From: Clarkia xantiana subsp. parviflora
Taxonomy: Eukaryota; Streptophyta; Magnoliopsida; Myrtales; Onagraceae
DNA length: 64,000 nt
Direction: 5' to 3'
Assembly (NCBI GenBank): GCA_036873135.1
Contig: JAPTYO010000007.1
Coordinates: 12,196,763-12,260,762, forward strand
This document shows positions 14,273-27,200 of the stretch, in pieces. A program made the position numbers and the translations under genes. Every line of letters begins with the position of its first letter. Position 1 is the stretch's first letter. The notes beneath the pieces were generated by a model. That model had not been told where the DNA came from. It was given only the letters and a program-made list of their open reading frames with translations, and did not search any database.

Positions 14273-16074
14273 CACCACGTCTCCTCTTGTAAAGCGCGCG
14301 ATGTGAGGATTGGGAAGACTCCCGAGTCCGGGTCGAACCGAAACCCGATCCAAATAACTGCCAACCCAGTTCATCGTTTTCTTCTAGTCGTTCTTATTCA
14401 TTATATAACAAATATATATATGGACAGGGCAGGGCTCAGAGCCGGCCCAAGCCCAACTAAAGCTTGGACTTTGGGAGGCTTCAGTTTTTTTTTATTGTTA
14501 TTATTTTTTTTTTCGAAAAAAAGGAATTGGTTAGTAGTGACGACCCTAAGTTCATCCCGCTACGTAATGTTCGAGCTCTCCTACTCACTGTCTGAGTTTT
14601 TTCCAACCAGACTTAACGAGCAACCAGCGCACGCACTCGGCTCGTCAACGCAGCCCTACCAATAATTTAGTATAGTCAAGAGGCCGACCCGTGCCCAGTT
14701 CTACTCGCCTCCTCATATGCCTGACGCGGTGTGTGGGCCAGACGGGACCTGATATCTGTGAACGCGGTGTTTTTTTTATTGTTATTATTATCATGAATTC
14801 GATTTTTTTACTGAAAATTGCAGGTATTTAAAGCTTGTTTTAAATATTATTATTATTCTTACCGATAACAATTAAATGGTTTTAGCTAGCAAGACTTATA
14901 TATAGTCATACACTTGTACTATTTGATCTAAGTTTAATGATAGGTTTTCTCTTTAGGTTAAATGGATGAAGTAGCAATGTTTCATTTCTTCATCCTCTTC
15001 AGTTATCTCATGCAAATCATCATCTTCATTCAAGAAGAATGATGATCTTTATCTTCTATTTTAAACTACTTAATTTTCCAACTAACAGAAAGTGCTCCAA
15101 AAGCATGTAAAAAATTTAACTAAAATTCTTTATATTAGTTAGAATAATTTAGTTGATTCACCTTTCAACTCGTTATTTACATTCGGCCAAAATATTAGGT
15201 TATTTTATTTACCATTTAACGATTTTTTTTTCTACAGATAGATATGAAAACTTTATTCAAATATGCAAGTTTGATTACTATGCCGATCAATAAAATAGAA
15301 ACTTGAGGGGATTGTGGTAACAACACCTAATTCATATAGACACATCTCATTTTTAGATTGCATAGTAACCCTGTTGATACATCTATGTGTATTACTATGG
15401 ACAAACTTTTATTATTTTTGAGGTACAACTTGAGCAAAGTGCTTGATGAAACTGACAATGTTCACGATGCTCCAATTAACTTGATATGTTATTCCTTGAA
15501 TATCTGCACCAACAACCATCTTCCTTACTAGCCTCATCGAAGACTTCGTTTCCACCAATACATTGTGGTGAACTGTTCAGTCAAGAAACCGACTACAACC
15601 ATGAAAGGCCTCCAAAATTTGAGATTCAGCATCTATACTCTTCGTTCTACCAGATCTGAAAGTTTACTTTGTGGATATATATAGTGCCCAAATCGGGACG
15701 ATCGACTTTGAAAATTAATATGGTGCTACCAATACCTTGAATAGATAGTTTTCGAAGGCAATTTCATTACGGGAGGCCGAAGAGGAAATATTAGAATCTC
15801 TGATACGGACGGTCGCTACATGATAAAAGTTTAACGCTAATAAAGATAAACTTACCGAAGCGAGAACTGTTATGCCGGGCTCACCATAGATAACCGCACC
15901 ACCAATTGGAGAATTGACATTTGATAAAAAAAAGATTCACAAGGAGATTCTTTTTAGGATTTCCGACAAGTCTTTAAATGTAAATCTCTAAAATAATTAC
16001 CAAATAATGATAAGAAAAACTGAAGCATCTTTCTATGCTTTTAACTATGACTTCTTCTACCCAAGTTGATTTTT
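14273..16074. other. intergenic, no gene seen
   Basis: Upstream region of the dioxygenase gene (first few hundred bases), then AT-rich spacer. Open frames at 14303-14665 and inside 15400-15900 show no domain I recognise. Confidence 0.35.
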
Positions 16075-16632
16075 GGGTTAACAGATCTTTTGATCCATGA
16101 TATTTGACGACTTTTGGGTTTATGTCCATTTTTTTTGTTTGTTTGTTTTTTTTTTTTTTTTAGTTTTGGTCTCATATGTTTGCATATTTTTCTAGTTTTG
16201 GTGTCAACTTGCCCCAATTGGACTAGGTCCAATTGGTCCAGTTCTGGGCTAGCCCAGGGCTGGGTCGATCCCAGTTGGGGTCGCCTGGGTCCGGCGACCC
16301 CGACCGTGGTCAGACACAGCGATAGGCTAGCCCAGGGCTAGGTCAATTGGACTTAGTTGTCCAATTTGAGGTCAATTTTAAAAATTTGGGAATAAATTAA
16401 ACAAAAAAGAGTTAGGGAAGTATTAGAAGACTAAAAATTGAACAAAATTAAAAGTTTAGGGTGGATCACGTGACTTGCACGTGTTACTTAACGAAAAATA
16501 TGGACGGAATGTAACAGAAAGATCAAAACTAGAAAAATATGCAAACATATGAGACCAAAACTAATAAAAAAAACATTATGGACCAAAACTCAAAAGTCGT
16601 CAAATATTATGGACCAAAAGACACGTTAACCC
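16075..16632. mobile_element. GGGTTAA-family Mutator-like element
   Basis: It runs from GGGTTAACAGATCTTTTGAT to a reverse-complementary end ACACGTTAACCC. The perfect 9-bp duplication TTGATTTTT lies at 16066-16074 and 16633-16641. The arms carry TTTGGTCTCATATGTTTGCA-type sequence and its inverted copy, and the centre is a GC-rich GGGTCGCCTGGGT/CCCCGACC palindrome. It has no coding capacity: the frames at 16041-16341 read through arms and core. Confidence 0.85.
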
Positions 16633-16641
16633 TTGATTTTT

Positions 16642-17590
16642 TTTTAACCTAAATAGCAGTATAGGAAAGTGCAAATAATAAAATGGAAAAAATAATATTT
16701 GTTTTACAAAAATAACTAACACTGCTTTTTAAACTGTTTTATTCTATAAGTTAATCTGACTAAACTGTACACCGTTGTAATATGCTTTTGAAAAAAAAAA
16801 AAAACTTTATTATATTGGATGCAGAGTTTAATGGTTTGTCTACAATCAATTTAAAGTATTGGTGCTTTTATACATTATTTTTGTTTAGAAATTATTTTAT
16901 TTATAGTTTAATCCTTCAATTTTAAGAGCATTATACTTTGTCTCTTATTAGTAATTATCTTATTTTTATTTTTGCCTCCGAATATTTTTTATTTTGTGTT
17001 TTTTTAAAAACTATTATTTTTATTTTCTACAATGTAAACCTTAACATTTAAATTTTAAAAAAAAATCTTAAAATTCACCTTTATAACCATAGCATGAAAT
17101 AAGTTTAAAGCATGGATACTTTCAAAGGATCATAGCAAATCCCAGAGTTTAACCATATTAATCGATAAAACCGTTTATTGTATATCCAACTTTATCGGCT
17201 TTTTTAAAAAAAAATTTATAAAACCTAAATTCTAAAATTAAATTTGGTTGGTTGAGTTAAATCTTTTAATTAGAAAGAAAAGATGTTGAATCTCAGGCAC
17301 GGCCACGTGAGGGGAAGGGGGGCCGCACCTTGGCTTTCCTCATTTGTGGAGTATTGGAAGTTGATGCCGTAAGAATCTGCTTCGCTGTATAGCTCTGATT
17401 GGTTATCACGCACGACATTGTACGATGAATTCGTTGGAATATTTAATAACACATTTAATAATCTTTCCTTACCATTCCAAGTCGGTCTCTCTCTGTCCTT
17501 TGCTCTTGTCTTTCTTAATTTTGCCCAAACAAGATAGAAAGTAGAAACCCACTTCTTCATTGGCTCAAATTCAGTCTTCTCTACTTGGTT
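16642..17590. other. AT-rich upstream region of the MADS-box gene
   Basis: No supported gene. The frame at 17270-17560 (-) lies in a less AT-rich part and has no recognisable domain. A CCACGTGAGG motif with a G-box-like ACGTG core at about 17302-17311 could be regulatory for the MADS-box gene. Confidence 0.35.
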
Positions 17591-17599
17591 GAACCTTTG

Positions 17600-18280
17600 G
17601 TGGTATATATTTTGAGCTCCTTCCTTCTAGATCTCTATCTCTCTTCTACCGATCTCTTCAATTTATGGATTTTTGTTAGCTATGTTGCTTTGAGGAGAGC
17701 AGATCCCAGAGATATGGAAGTCTAGCTACTTACTTGTTAGGGTTTGTGGTGTACAAACAGCGAAGAAGAAGAAGATGCTTTGCTTTTTTCTGATGCCCCT
17801 TTAGTTTAGGGTTTCCAACTTCCCCCTTTTTCTTATCTTTCGTTTCATTATCGCCTGGAGTTTTCTTTTCAGAGTTCATCAATTTTTCACTGTTCCTTTC
17901 TTTCTCTCTTTTGTTTTGATTTTCTAATTTTCCACTATTATTCAAAGTTTCAATTTTCTTCAATCCACAAAAATTCATTTTCACTCCCTTGATTTTTTCC
18001 ATCTTTATAAGTTTTTTTTTCCTCTATACCTTTTAAAATTCCCAGTTTTATGCTTGGATTCTGGGATTCTTTTACTCCTATAACTGCTAAAAGATTGTCA
18101 AGGTTTCCACCTCTTTTTGGACATTAACTTTCATATTCAGAGAACAACTTAAGATATATATATATATTGTTGATTTCCTGGTGAGTAATTAATTGTATTA
18201 TATATAATGTTAGTAAAATTTCATGCTGATGCTTGAAATATTCATTCTTAAGTTATGATGTGCGGATTAAATTGTTGCAG
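17600..18280 (+). promoter_or_regulatory. core promoter, 5' leader and leader intron of the MADS-box gene
   Basis: TATATATTTTGAG at about 17605 is a plausible TATA box, followed by a CT-rich leader. A donor CTG/GTGAGT at 18181 and an acceptor TTGCAG ending at 18280, three bases before the ATG, delimit an intron of about 100 bp in the 5' untranslated region. A leader intron just before the MADS exon is common in SOC1-clade genes. The transcription start is inferred and not visible. Confidence 0.5.
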
Positions 18281-18283
18281 AAA

Positions 18284-21200
18284 ATGGTTAGAGGCAAAAT
18301 CGAGTTAAAGCGAATAGAGAATGCAAACAGCAGGCACGCAACATTTTCTAAGCGTCGAAATGGGATGTTGAAGAAAGCCTATGAATTATCAGTGTTGTGT
18401 GAAGCTCAAGTTGCAGTAGTCATCTTCTCCCAGAGTGGAAGGCTCTATGATTTTGCAAGTTCAAAGTAAGTGACCTTATGCCAAAATCTCCCTTATTAAC
18501 TGATGTTGCTGCTATGCTATTTATGTACATATGTGATGTAAACCTCACTTATAATAATATATAATAAAGCAAATTTCAGTTAGTTATAAATGACAAATGA
18601 GTCTTGAAGAGGTATATACAAAAAAGTAATCAGATTTTAGTATCAATTAGGTCACCACTGTGGTGAATGAGTGATTCCTCCTTATTGGTCTGTCAGCTTT
18701 GCAGTTGATCCAGCCTCCAATGTTGTACTCATTTCCTATATTTTCTAGCTCTATAATAATGTACTTGGTTGGCAATATTACTTTATTAATTGTACCATCT
18801 AATGATGTTGGAAGTGATGTTTCAACCCACTTGTTTAGTGATGAGACATTGTAATTATCCAAGTAGCTAGTTAGATGATATCTTCACTTGCTTGAATATC
18901 AAATCTAATTGGAAGTAGATAATTTTGCTAGATTTGGATTTTTATGTGAGGTTGTGTTAAATATATTGTAGTAATTATATGTGGATCATTGACATGATAA
19001 TAAAAATACTCTTTATCTGTCTTTTGGTTGACATAATAGAATAAATATATGAAGTGTTTCTCAGTCTTTGAGATTATTCCACAAAATTTTAAAGGGTAAT
19101 CTATTTATGATTAACTTAATTAGTTCCGCAAAATCAAATTAAGAAGAAGAATTATAAAATTTTATATTCTGGTGTTGTATCATTGTGAACCAAACAAGGC
19201 ATATATATACAGAAGTTCATTCATATAGTACTTACTAGTTACCAAATGAAAGAATTGAAGTTTCTATTTGTTGTGAAATTTCAGCATGCAAGAAATATTG
19301 GAACGATACCGCAGGCACACACAAGATCACGAGGCAATGGACCGGAGAGATATGGAGCAACATGCTATGGTAACTTTTTCCCTCTCCAATCCAACACTAA
19401 GTTATGGCCAAAAAAAAAAAAATCCAACACTAAGTTTGTGAATCAAGGTTAATGCTACTAAATAAGGGCTATAGACCCCAACTTTTAGGAGGCCTCATAT
19501 GTGCTTGGTCTTTGAATTTTTTATTTTGGTTGAATGTTTTATGCAATTAAGGTCATAATCATGAAAATTAGTAAATTGAAGTCTCAAAATATTTTATTTA
19601 ATAAAAAATCACTTGTAATTGTTAATTTAATGTTACTAAGATTTTTTTTTTTAAAAAAAAGCCCCGATTAAAATATGGCTTTAGGTCTCAAGTTTTCTTA
19701 GGCTGGCCTTGTGTATCCTTGTACGTATATCTCAACAGGGTATTAAGTATAATCCTTAGTTAATTCATGTTTTAGTGAACCACATGTTTCTTGTTCAGAG
19801 GTTTATATATACATTGCTTGAGTTACAAACATCTGTTATGCATATATGCAGGGACTGAAGCATGAAGCAGTAGAAATGTCGATGCAGATTGAGAGACTCA
19901 AACTTGAACAACGGTACTAGATAGCTTGTTTCTTTAACTTCGTTCCTCTTAATTAATTAAGCCAGTATAATGAAAATATATATATCTAGTAGTAATGTTA
20001 CAAAAAGACAGACATTTGTGTCTATCAGGAAGTTGGTAGGAGAATGTTTAGGGTCGTGTTCTTTGGAGGAGCTTCAGAAGATTGAGGCACAGCTGGATCG
20101 AAGCTTAAGGAGCATTAGGGCAAGAAAGGTTTGTCTCCATCGATCCATCATTCAGTATGATTCCATTGCATTAATTGGCAGGTCATGCATGCATACCACT
20201 ATATATATATAACTCAAATTAATTAATTAAGGAAGGTGATTAGTATGGCAATTCTTACTATTGTGCGTGTCGATAATCGTGTCGTGTTAAACTTACTGAC
20301 ACGAATACGCACGGTGAGTACCGTGCCACGTTTTACAAATACGAACACGACACTAATTTTTTTCGTGCGTGTTAGTATCGTGTTATCATGTGTGTTAAGT
20401 TATAGTTGTACATCTTTATATGAGATCTTTTAAAAAAATAAAAATAATGAAACTCATATAGTAAGATAAGATTGACAAACTCTTAAAACTAAACCACTAA
20501 TTGAAGTTTTAAAAGTTATTAGATAAGATTTGTTCAAAAAATACTCAAGAATTAGAATTATTTATCGTGCGTGTCGTGTTGTGATAATTAAACACGAGTA
20601 TGACACGGAAATTATATCATTCATGTCATATAATTGCACGAGCACTAATTTTTTCGTGCGTGTTCGTATAGTGTAAATAGTGTTCGTATAGTGTAAATAG
20701 TTGTGAGCTCTAAAGATGATGGATGGGTTCCTAATTGCAGGATCAATTGTTTGATGAGCAAATCCAGAAGCTCAAGTCAAAGGTGAGGTAGTATTTAGAT
20801 ATATGCCCTTATTATTATTTCATTTTCCTGTATATGTCACTACAAGAAAATCGGCCATTTTTGAGGGTCGGTTTTTTTAGGGATTTTCGGAATTCCCTCA
20901 CAAATATCATCTTGTAAGGGATTTTGTGAGAGAACGCTTCTAGCAAATAGACCCGCCAGAAAAATTGTGATTTTAAAGGGAAATCCCTTGAAAACGTTTG
21001 TGAGGGATTTTCCCTGAAAAATCCATAGCAAACATTCTGAAAATCAATTCCCTCAAAAAATATATAGGGAATTTTTAAAGGTTTTCGGTAACAAATAACT
21101 GAGGGTTTTTCTTAGGAAAAAAGTTTTAAGTGTTTTTTGAGATAATTTTAAGGGTTTGTTTACCAAGGGTTTTGTGAGAAAATAAATACTTAGGAATTTT

Positions 21201-24200
21201 GTGAGTAATTATTATAGTTTCTGAGGAACATATTCAAGGGTTATTTGAGAGAATTTTAAGGGTTTGTGTACATTATATTGACAGAATTTGTGAGGGATTT
21301 GTATATATAAAAACTAATATATAAATATCATTAAAATTATAGGTTTCAGGTTTAGGGTTAAACCCGAAACCCTAAACCATATTTATTAAACCCCAAAAAC
21401 TGATGTATATATATATATATAAAAAATAAAACTGATATATATTTATATATAAAAACTACAGCCATAATAACATTCTTATGGAGATAATATTTTCTAAGAT
21501 CATACTGTGCCAAAGGTTGTATACACCCATATAGCTACAACCAAAAAACATAATTACAAAGATGGTATTGTCATTCACCAACTTTGTACAAAAAAAGTGG
21601 ACATATTCTAAACACCATTAAAAAGTCTTAGTACCATCTAAAAAAAACACATTCATGCACAAAAAATCTTCATCACCATCCTCCAAACTTGCACATTGCA
21701 CCTGCAATACAATCATTGAATCATTTTTGTGTTTTCCACAAATAGCAAAATGTAAGAAAATGCCAGAAAAAAAAAACTTACCACTTTCACATAGCCAAAC
21801 AAAAAGAACATTGCACCTGCAATGCAACCATTTCTGTCATTTCTATGTGTTTTCCACTTATAGAAGAATGTAAGAGAATCTTGCCAGAAAAAAAAAAACA
21901 CTTACCATTACCACAGCCAAACATAAAGAACATTGCACCTGCAATGCAATCATTCAATCATTTATGTGTGTTCCCTAGTAAGTTCATTATATTAAACAGT
22001 TTAATAAGAATTGTTGTGTACCTAAGCATTAGAACCCTTGCCAACTTGTGGATGGCTGAAAACGTGACCTTGACTTGCCAATTTATCCATCATGGTTTGA
22101 AGTACTTCCTGCATTTGAGTAAGTTGTGCTTGCTGAGACGACATCTGAAGTTGTTGGAGTGCAATTTCGTCCTCAAGCTTCTTATAATCCTCACGAGTAC
22201 GATGACTTGAACTTGATTTCGAATGAGAATTCTTGTGCCACATACTTGACGAAGAACTTCCTGTACCTAATATGGTGTTTGGATTAACCTTGGGCCCAAA
22301 TCCATAGAGCTTGCCTCTCTTTGGTTGTCCTGCTGCTTTGACCCAAGAATCCTTATCAAAATTAACTTGTGATGCACCTTCAGCTCCATGCTTTTCCATA
22401 ACATCAGATTCATACTCCTCCTAAAAAGAGAACAAATAGCCAAAACAAAGCTTTAAATGGTTGAGTTGTGAAAAGTATAGCATATAAATAATTCTGCAAC
22501 AACTTACAATAACTCTTTTTGACTTATTATCAATCAGTCCGTTATCACTACCCTTCAAACGGTGGAGTTTCCTAAAAAACTCCCCATGAGGTGGTACTCG
22601 GCCTAATTGAGTAGTCTACAAAAATAGATACACTAAGTCATAAAAATATCAATTGAAATACATAATGAAAATTTTAATAACATTACATACCATTCTTTGC
22701 ATGTGCTCATCAAAACTGATTGATCCTCCAGCGTGTTTAGTTATCGAACCATCTTTCTCAGTCATTCGATTTTTTCGTGCAGATTCTGATTTTGCTCTCC
22801 ATTTGGGTGAATCCCATTTAACAACCAATGCATTCCATATATCCTTCTTCATCCATGGAGGGTTATGATCTTTTAGGTCAGCAACATCTGTTTTCTTGAT
22901 CGCCTTTAAAATTTGAGTCCTTGCACTACTCAACATACTGCTATAGCGTGATGCAGCTGTTCTCTCAAATGCCTCCATAAGGTCATACTGTTCCTCAGCA
23001 AGTTTCATTCTCTCCTAAGCCATTCAAATAGAAAACAAATTCAGTAAAAAATATGGCAGCTTTCGAATAGAGATGAAAATGTAATTAGTGAAACCATATG
23101 TACAAACCTTAGTAATAACCAAATCTTAGAGAAGCGAGAATATAACATATTACCATAAACTTAGACCAATAGAATAGACGAACATCTGATGGAACATGCT
23201 TCCATTTCTCATAGGGACCCAAAAAATATTCCTTAAGTATACGAGTGATAGCACGAACAGCAGTATGGTGCGAGAAGCTGTAGAAAATAAGAAACATGTT
23301 AAATTAAACCGCGAGAAACTTCAAAAAAAAAAAAAAAGAGTACGATCATTACCAACGCGCAGAGGATATAGACAGTATCTCTGCGTAATCAGCTAAATTT
23401 ATCTCCTGTTCTTCTGATTGCTCATGTTCTTCTGAAACCTCCTGGTCTTCTGGAGCCTCTTGTTCTTCTGAAGCATCCTGGTTTTCATTGTTCACTTCAT
23501 TTGTTGACTCCTCCGGGTCATTAGAAATACTATGAAAGGTAGCTGTCCTTGAGGTGTTCCATGATGACTCCCCCTCAAGCGATGTACCCGAAGTAGTGCC
23601 TCTTCCCCTTCCTGTACCCGAAGTAGTGCCTCTTCCACTTCCTCTAGACCCAGTTTTCGCACGACCTCTAAGCATACTCACTATTAAAAAACAATATGAT
23701 AATCAGCATTGTATGCTCAGCATTTTAATTCCATCATGGATCATGCAAAAATTATCAACACGTTTCAGTCAAGAGAAAGAACAATGAGGTTAACCATGCT
23801 CGAAACAGAAAAGGATGGTTGCTCAAGTGAAACCATCAAATGGATCGGAAGCATGTTGGAACATGCTTCCATTTATCTATGGAACATGCTGATGGAACCT
23901 GAAACCTGAAATTTTAATACTCGAGGAACATGCTTCTCTACTGGAACATGCTTCCATTTAACAACCTATTGTCCCGAAACCCTAAACCATATTCCAGGTT
24001 TCAGGTTCCATTGTGATGTATGTTTGGTTCTAGTATATAAACACATATTGGCCAAAATTAGTACCCGTATTTTTCAACAGGAATACAACTGAGACGAAAT
24101 ATTGAGAGATAAAATCTTAGCTGTGCCTTTTTTTAATGGAAATTCACCGTGATTTTGTTAAGTAAATAATGTGAAAAAAAAAGACAGGTGTGGAGGACAA

Positions 24201-27200
24201 GAAACTTCTCTTACCTTAGTAGTTGTTTCTTGGGATAGCAGTGGCCCTTCTGGTCCCGAAACAGATACAGAAATAGTCCACAGATTGAACAATCAAACAG
24301 ATTCGGATCAATCAAACAGATTCGGATCAATCAAACAGAAACAGAAATAGTCCACAATTGAATACTCGAAAACAGATTGAACAATCAAACAGATTCGGAT
24401 CAATCAAATAGATTCGGATCAATCAAACAGATTCGGATCAATCAAACAGAAATAGTCCACAATTGAATACTCGAAAACAGATTGAACAATCAAACAGATT
24501 CGGATCAATCAAATAGATTCGGATCAATCAAACAGATTTGGATCAATCAAACAGAAACAGAAATAGTCCACAATTGAATACTCGAAAACCTAACATGCAT
24601 TTGGAGGTTAAACATGCTCAAAACAGAGTCGGAGCAATAAAAAAAACAGAAATAGTCCACAATTGAATACTCGAAAACCTAACATGCATTTGGAGGTTAA
24701 ACATGCTCAAAACAGAGTCGGAGCAATAAAAAAAAAACAGAAATAGTCCACAAATGAATACTTGAAAACCTAACATGTCAGATCAAACAAACGGAAATAG
24801 TCCACAATTGAATACTTGAAAACCTAACATGCATTAGGAGGTTAAACATGCTAGAAACAGAGTCGTTTCAATCAAACGGAAATAGTTATCAATTGAATAC
24901 TCAAAAACCTAACATGCAATAGGAGGTTAAACTATCGACACATTTGAGTCACCAAAACATAATCAAATCTATAGAAGCGTAGAGAAGGCGAGAATGACCG
25001 ATGAAGCTGAGAAGAACCGATGAAGCTGAGAAGAACCGATGAAGCTGAGAAGACGCTCAGTAGAGAGTGTCCTGGAGAAGCTGAAAAGTCACTGTGAAGA
25101 GAGACTGATATTTATGAGGCGTGCGCAGTAATTCTCTTTATCAAAATTCTCAGTTTCGGGCTTTGTAACAAGCTGAATTACTAACAATAAGCTGAATTAT
25201 GGGCCGTCTGAAATATATGGGCCGTCTCAAACCCATGAGTGAAACCTAACTAGCTATGAAGATTAGAAAGTCTGAAATATGGGCCGTCTCACATTAGAAA
25301 GTCTAATAGATTATCAGTAGGACAGGATCTTGCTATATTACTGAAATATGGGCTTTCCATTTTCGACCATATTTGAGCAGCTGAGAACAAAAGTTATATT
25401 ACTGGCAATCAACAGAGAAAGCAAAGCAAACTTGAACGATCTACTAACTACGCAAAGCAAAGCAAAATCGAATCAGAAACCCCAAACCCCTAACTACGCA
25501 GATCTACTAACCTCTCTCAGAATCAGAAACTTCTCGAACGATCAAACTTGTCGGAACTGCTCAGACTTGGGATTTGACTCGTGGTTCCACAAAGACAGTT
25601 AAGTTCTTTTCATCCTTCAACCATCTGCATTAAGAATGAGGATATATCAACATTTAACAAGCAGTAATTAATAGCTTTGGTGGAAATCTGCATAAATTTA
25701 CAGGAACTCTTTTCAACAATCTATAGGAATAAAATGAACCTGTTTACGGCTGCGGAGCAGAGATAATGACCTTCTTGGCACCACCCTATCATATTAACCA
25801 GAGAGTTGAACAGCAAACCAAGAGCTCTATATAAGCAGCCAAATAACAGAACAGAAAAACATTGGGGAGACAACTCTTGTTCAATTACTAAGAGCTCTAT
25901 ATAAGCAGCCAATGCATCAATTAAAACTTAGGAATGTTAACTCAGTTTTCAATTGCTAAATAAACGATAAATGCAAAACCACAAGAAACAAATGTGTAAA
26001 AAAACATTGAGCAGCAGTGAAAACTCCAGTGGACTCAACGACGTAGTCAGCACCAGCCTCACCCCATGGGATTTCCTAAGAGTAAGAACAATGATTAATT
26101 TTCAAACAGTCCTAATTGTTATGAAAACTCAACAACGATGAAATCAAATATTAAGTTACCTGAAACAAAAGACAGCAACAGGCTTTGAGCCAAAAAGAAG
26201 AGTCTTCGAGTCCTGAACCTTGAACACTGTCATACCTGAAAACAAAAGACAGCAACATGAAAACCTTAATCCTAACAAATACAATACTCAGCATAATACT
26301 CAGCATGGACTCAGGTACCTTAATCAGATGTTTAATTATCATCCTCGTCCTCATACTCATCCTCGTCCTCATACTCATCCTCATCCGCATCCTCATCATC
26401 ATCCCCACTCTCATCCTCATCCCCACCATCATCATCATGTTCACTTCTTTGCTTCAACCCATGAACTTGATCAATATCTAATACATCCATGTGATCTTTA
26501 TCAACAAGTGTCTCCGGGTTGTCAAGTTCAAGCCCTATATCAATAGTAGCCACAACTGCCGTCACATCTTCTTCTTCTTGATAAAATCCATCATTTATGA
26601 GAACGGAATCTTCTTGAGCTACAACTTCCTGAGCTACATCTTCACTCAAAGGAATTTCATATCTACTTCTTGCTCTGGTTTTACACACAACCCACCAGTC
26701 TCTTCTCTCTCTCTTTTTTGATGGATAACTCAAATAATAAACTTGTTGAACTTGTTGAGCTAACACAAAGGGAGAGTTTGTTGCCAATCTTGACCGATGA
26801 TTAATTTCAATAGTACCATGACGAGGATGAACTTTGATGCCTCTCTCCGTATCATACCAATCACATTTAAAGAGAACAACTTTGCACTCATTGCCCAAAT
26901 ACTCCAGCTCCCAAATGTCAACTAGCTTGCCATAATAATCACACTCTTCTTCATTGTAATGACTTCCCTTCACACAAACACCACTTTTGTGTGGAAGTTA
27001 AAACCATTAGTGAAATATGCTTTGTAGCATTTCACAAAAGTTGATGGACCCAAAGCAATCGTCAAGATGTTTTTATCCACTTTTTCACTTCCATCTGTCA
27101 CCTATGAGAAAATAAGACGACATGAGAATTAGAAATTTCTAATGATTCTTCAATCAGTCAATCAGAAAATTCAGTCAACTTACAAGTGTTTTCAACCAAT

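Noticed and set aside
14303..14665. Plus-strand frame of 120 codons with a hydrophobic stretch
   Set aside because: The hydrophobic run comes from a T-rich low-complexity tract; there is no recognisable family and no splice support.
17730..18002. Lysine-rich minus-strand frame of 90 codons
   Set aside because: It is the complement of the CT-rich 5' leader of the MADS-box gene; low complexity explains it.
18233..18283. Upstream in-frame ATG giving a 17-residue extension of the MADS-box protein
   Set aside because: The extension is intronic: a TTGCAG acceptor lies between it and the true start, and MIKC proteins begin at the MADS domain with MVRGKIE or MGRGK.
24240..24935. CRISPR-like regularly spaced repeats
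   Set aside because: The organism is a plant, the units are directly tandem or irregularly spaced, there are no unique spacers of constant length, and the array sits inside a CACTA transposon.
26220..26546. Histidine/proline-rich frame ([13 protein letters not shown]) on the plus strand
   Set aside because: It is the antisense of the Asp/Glu-rich tail of the TNP2 transposase exon 4.
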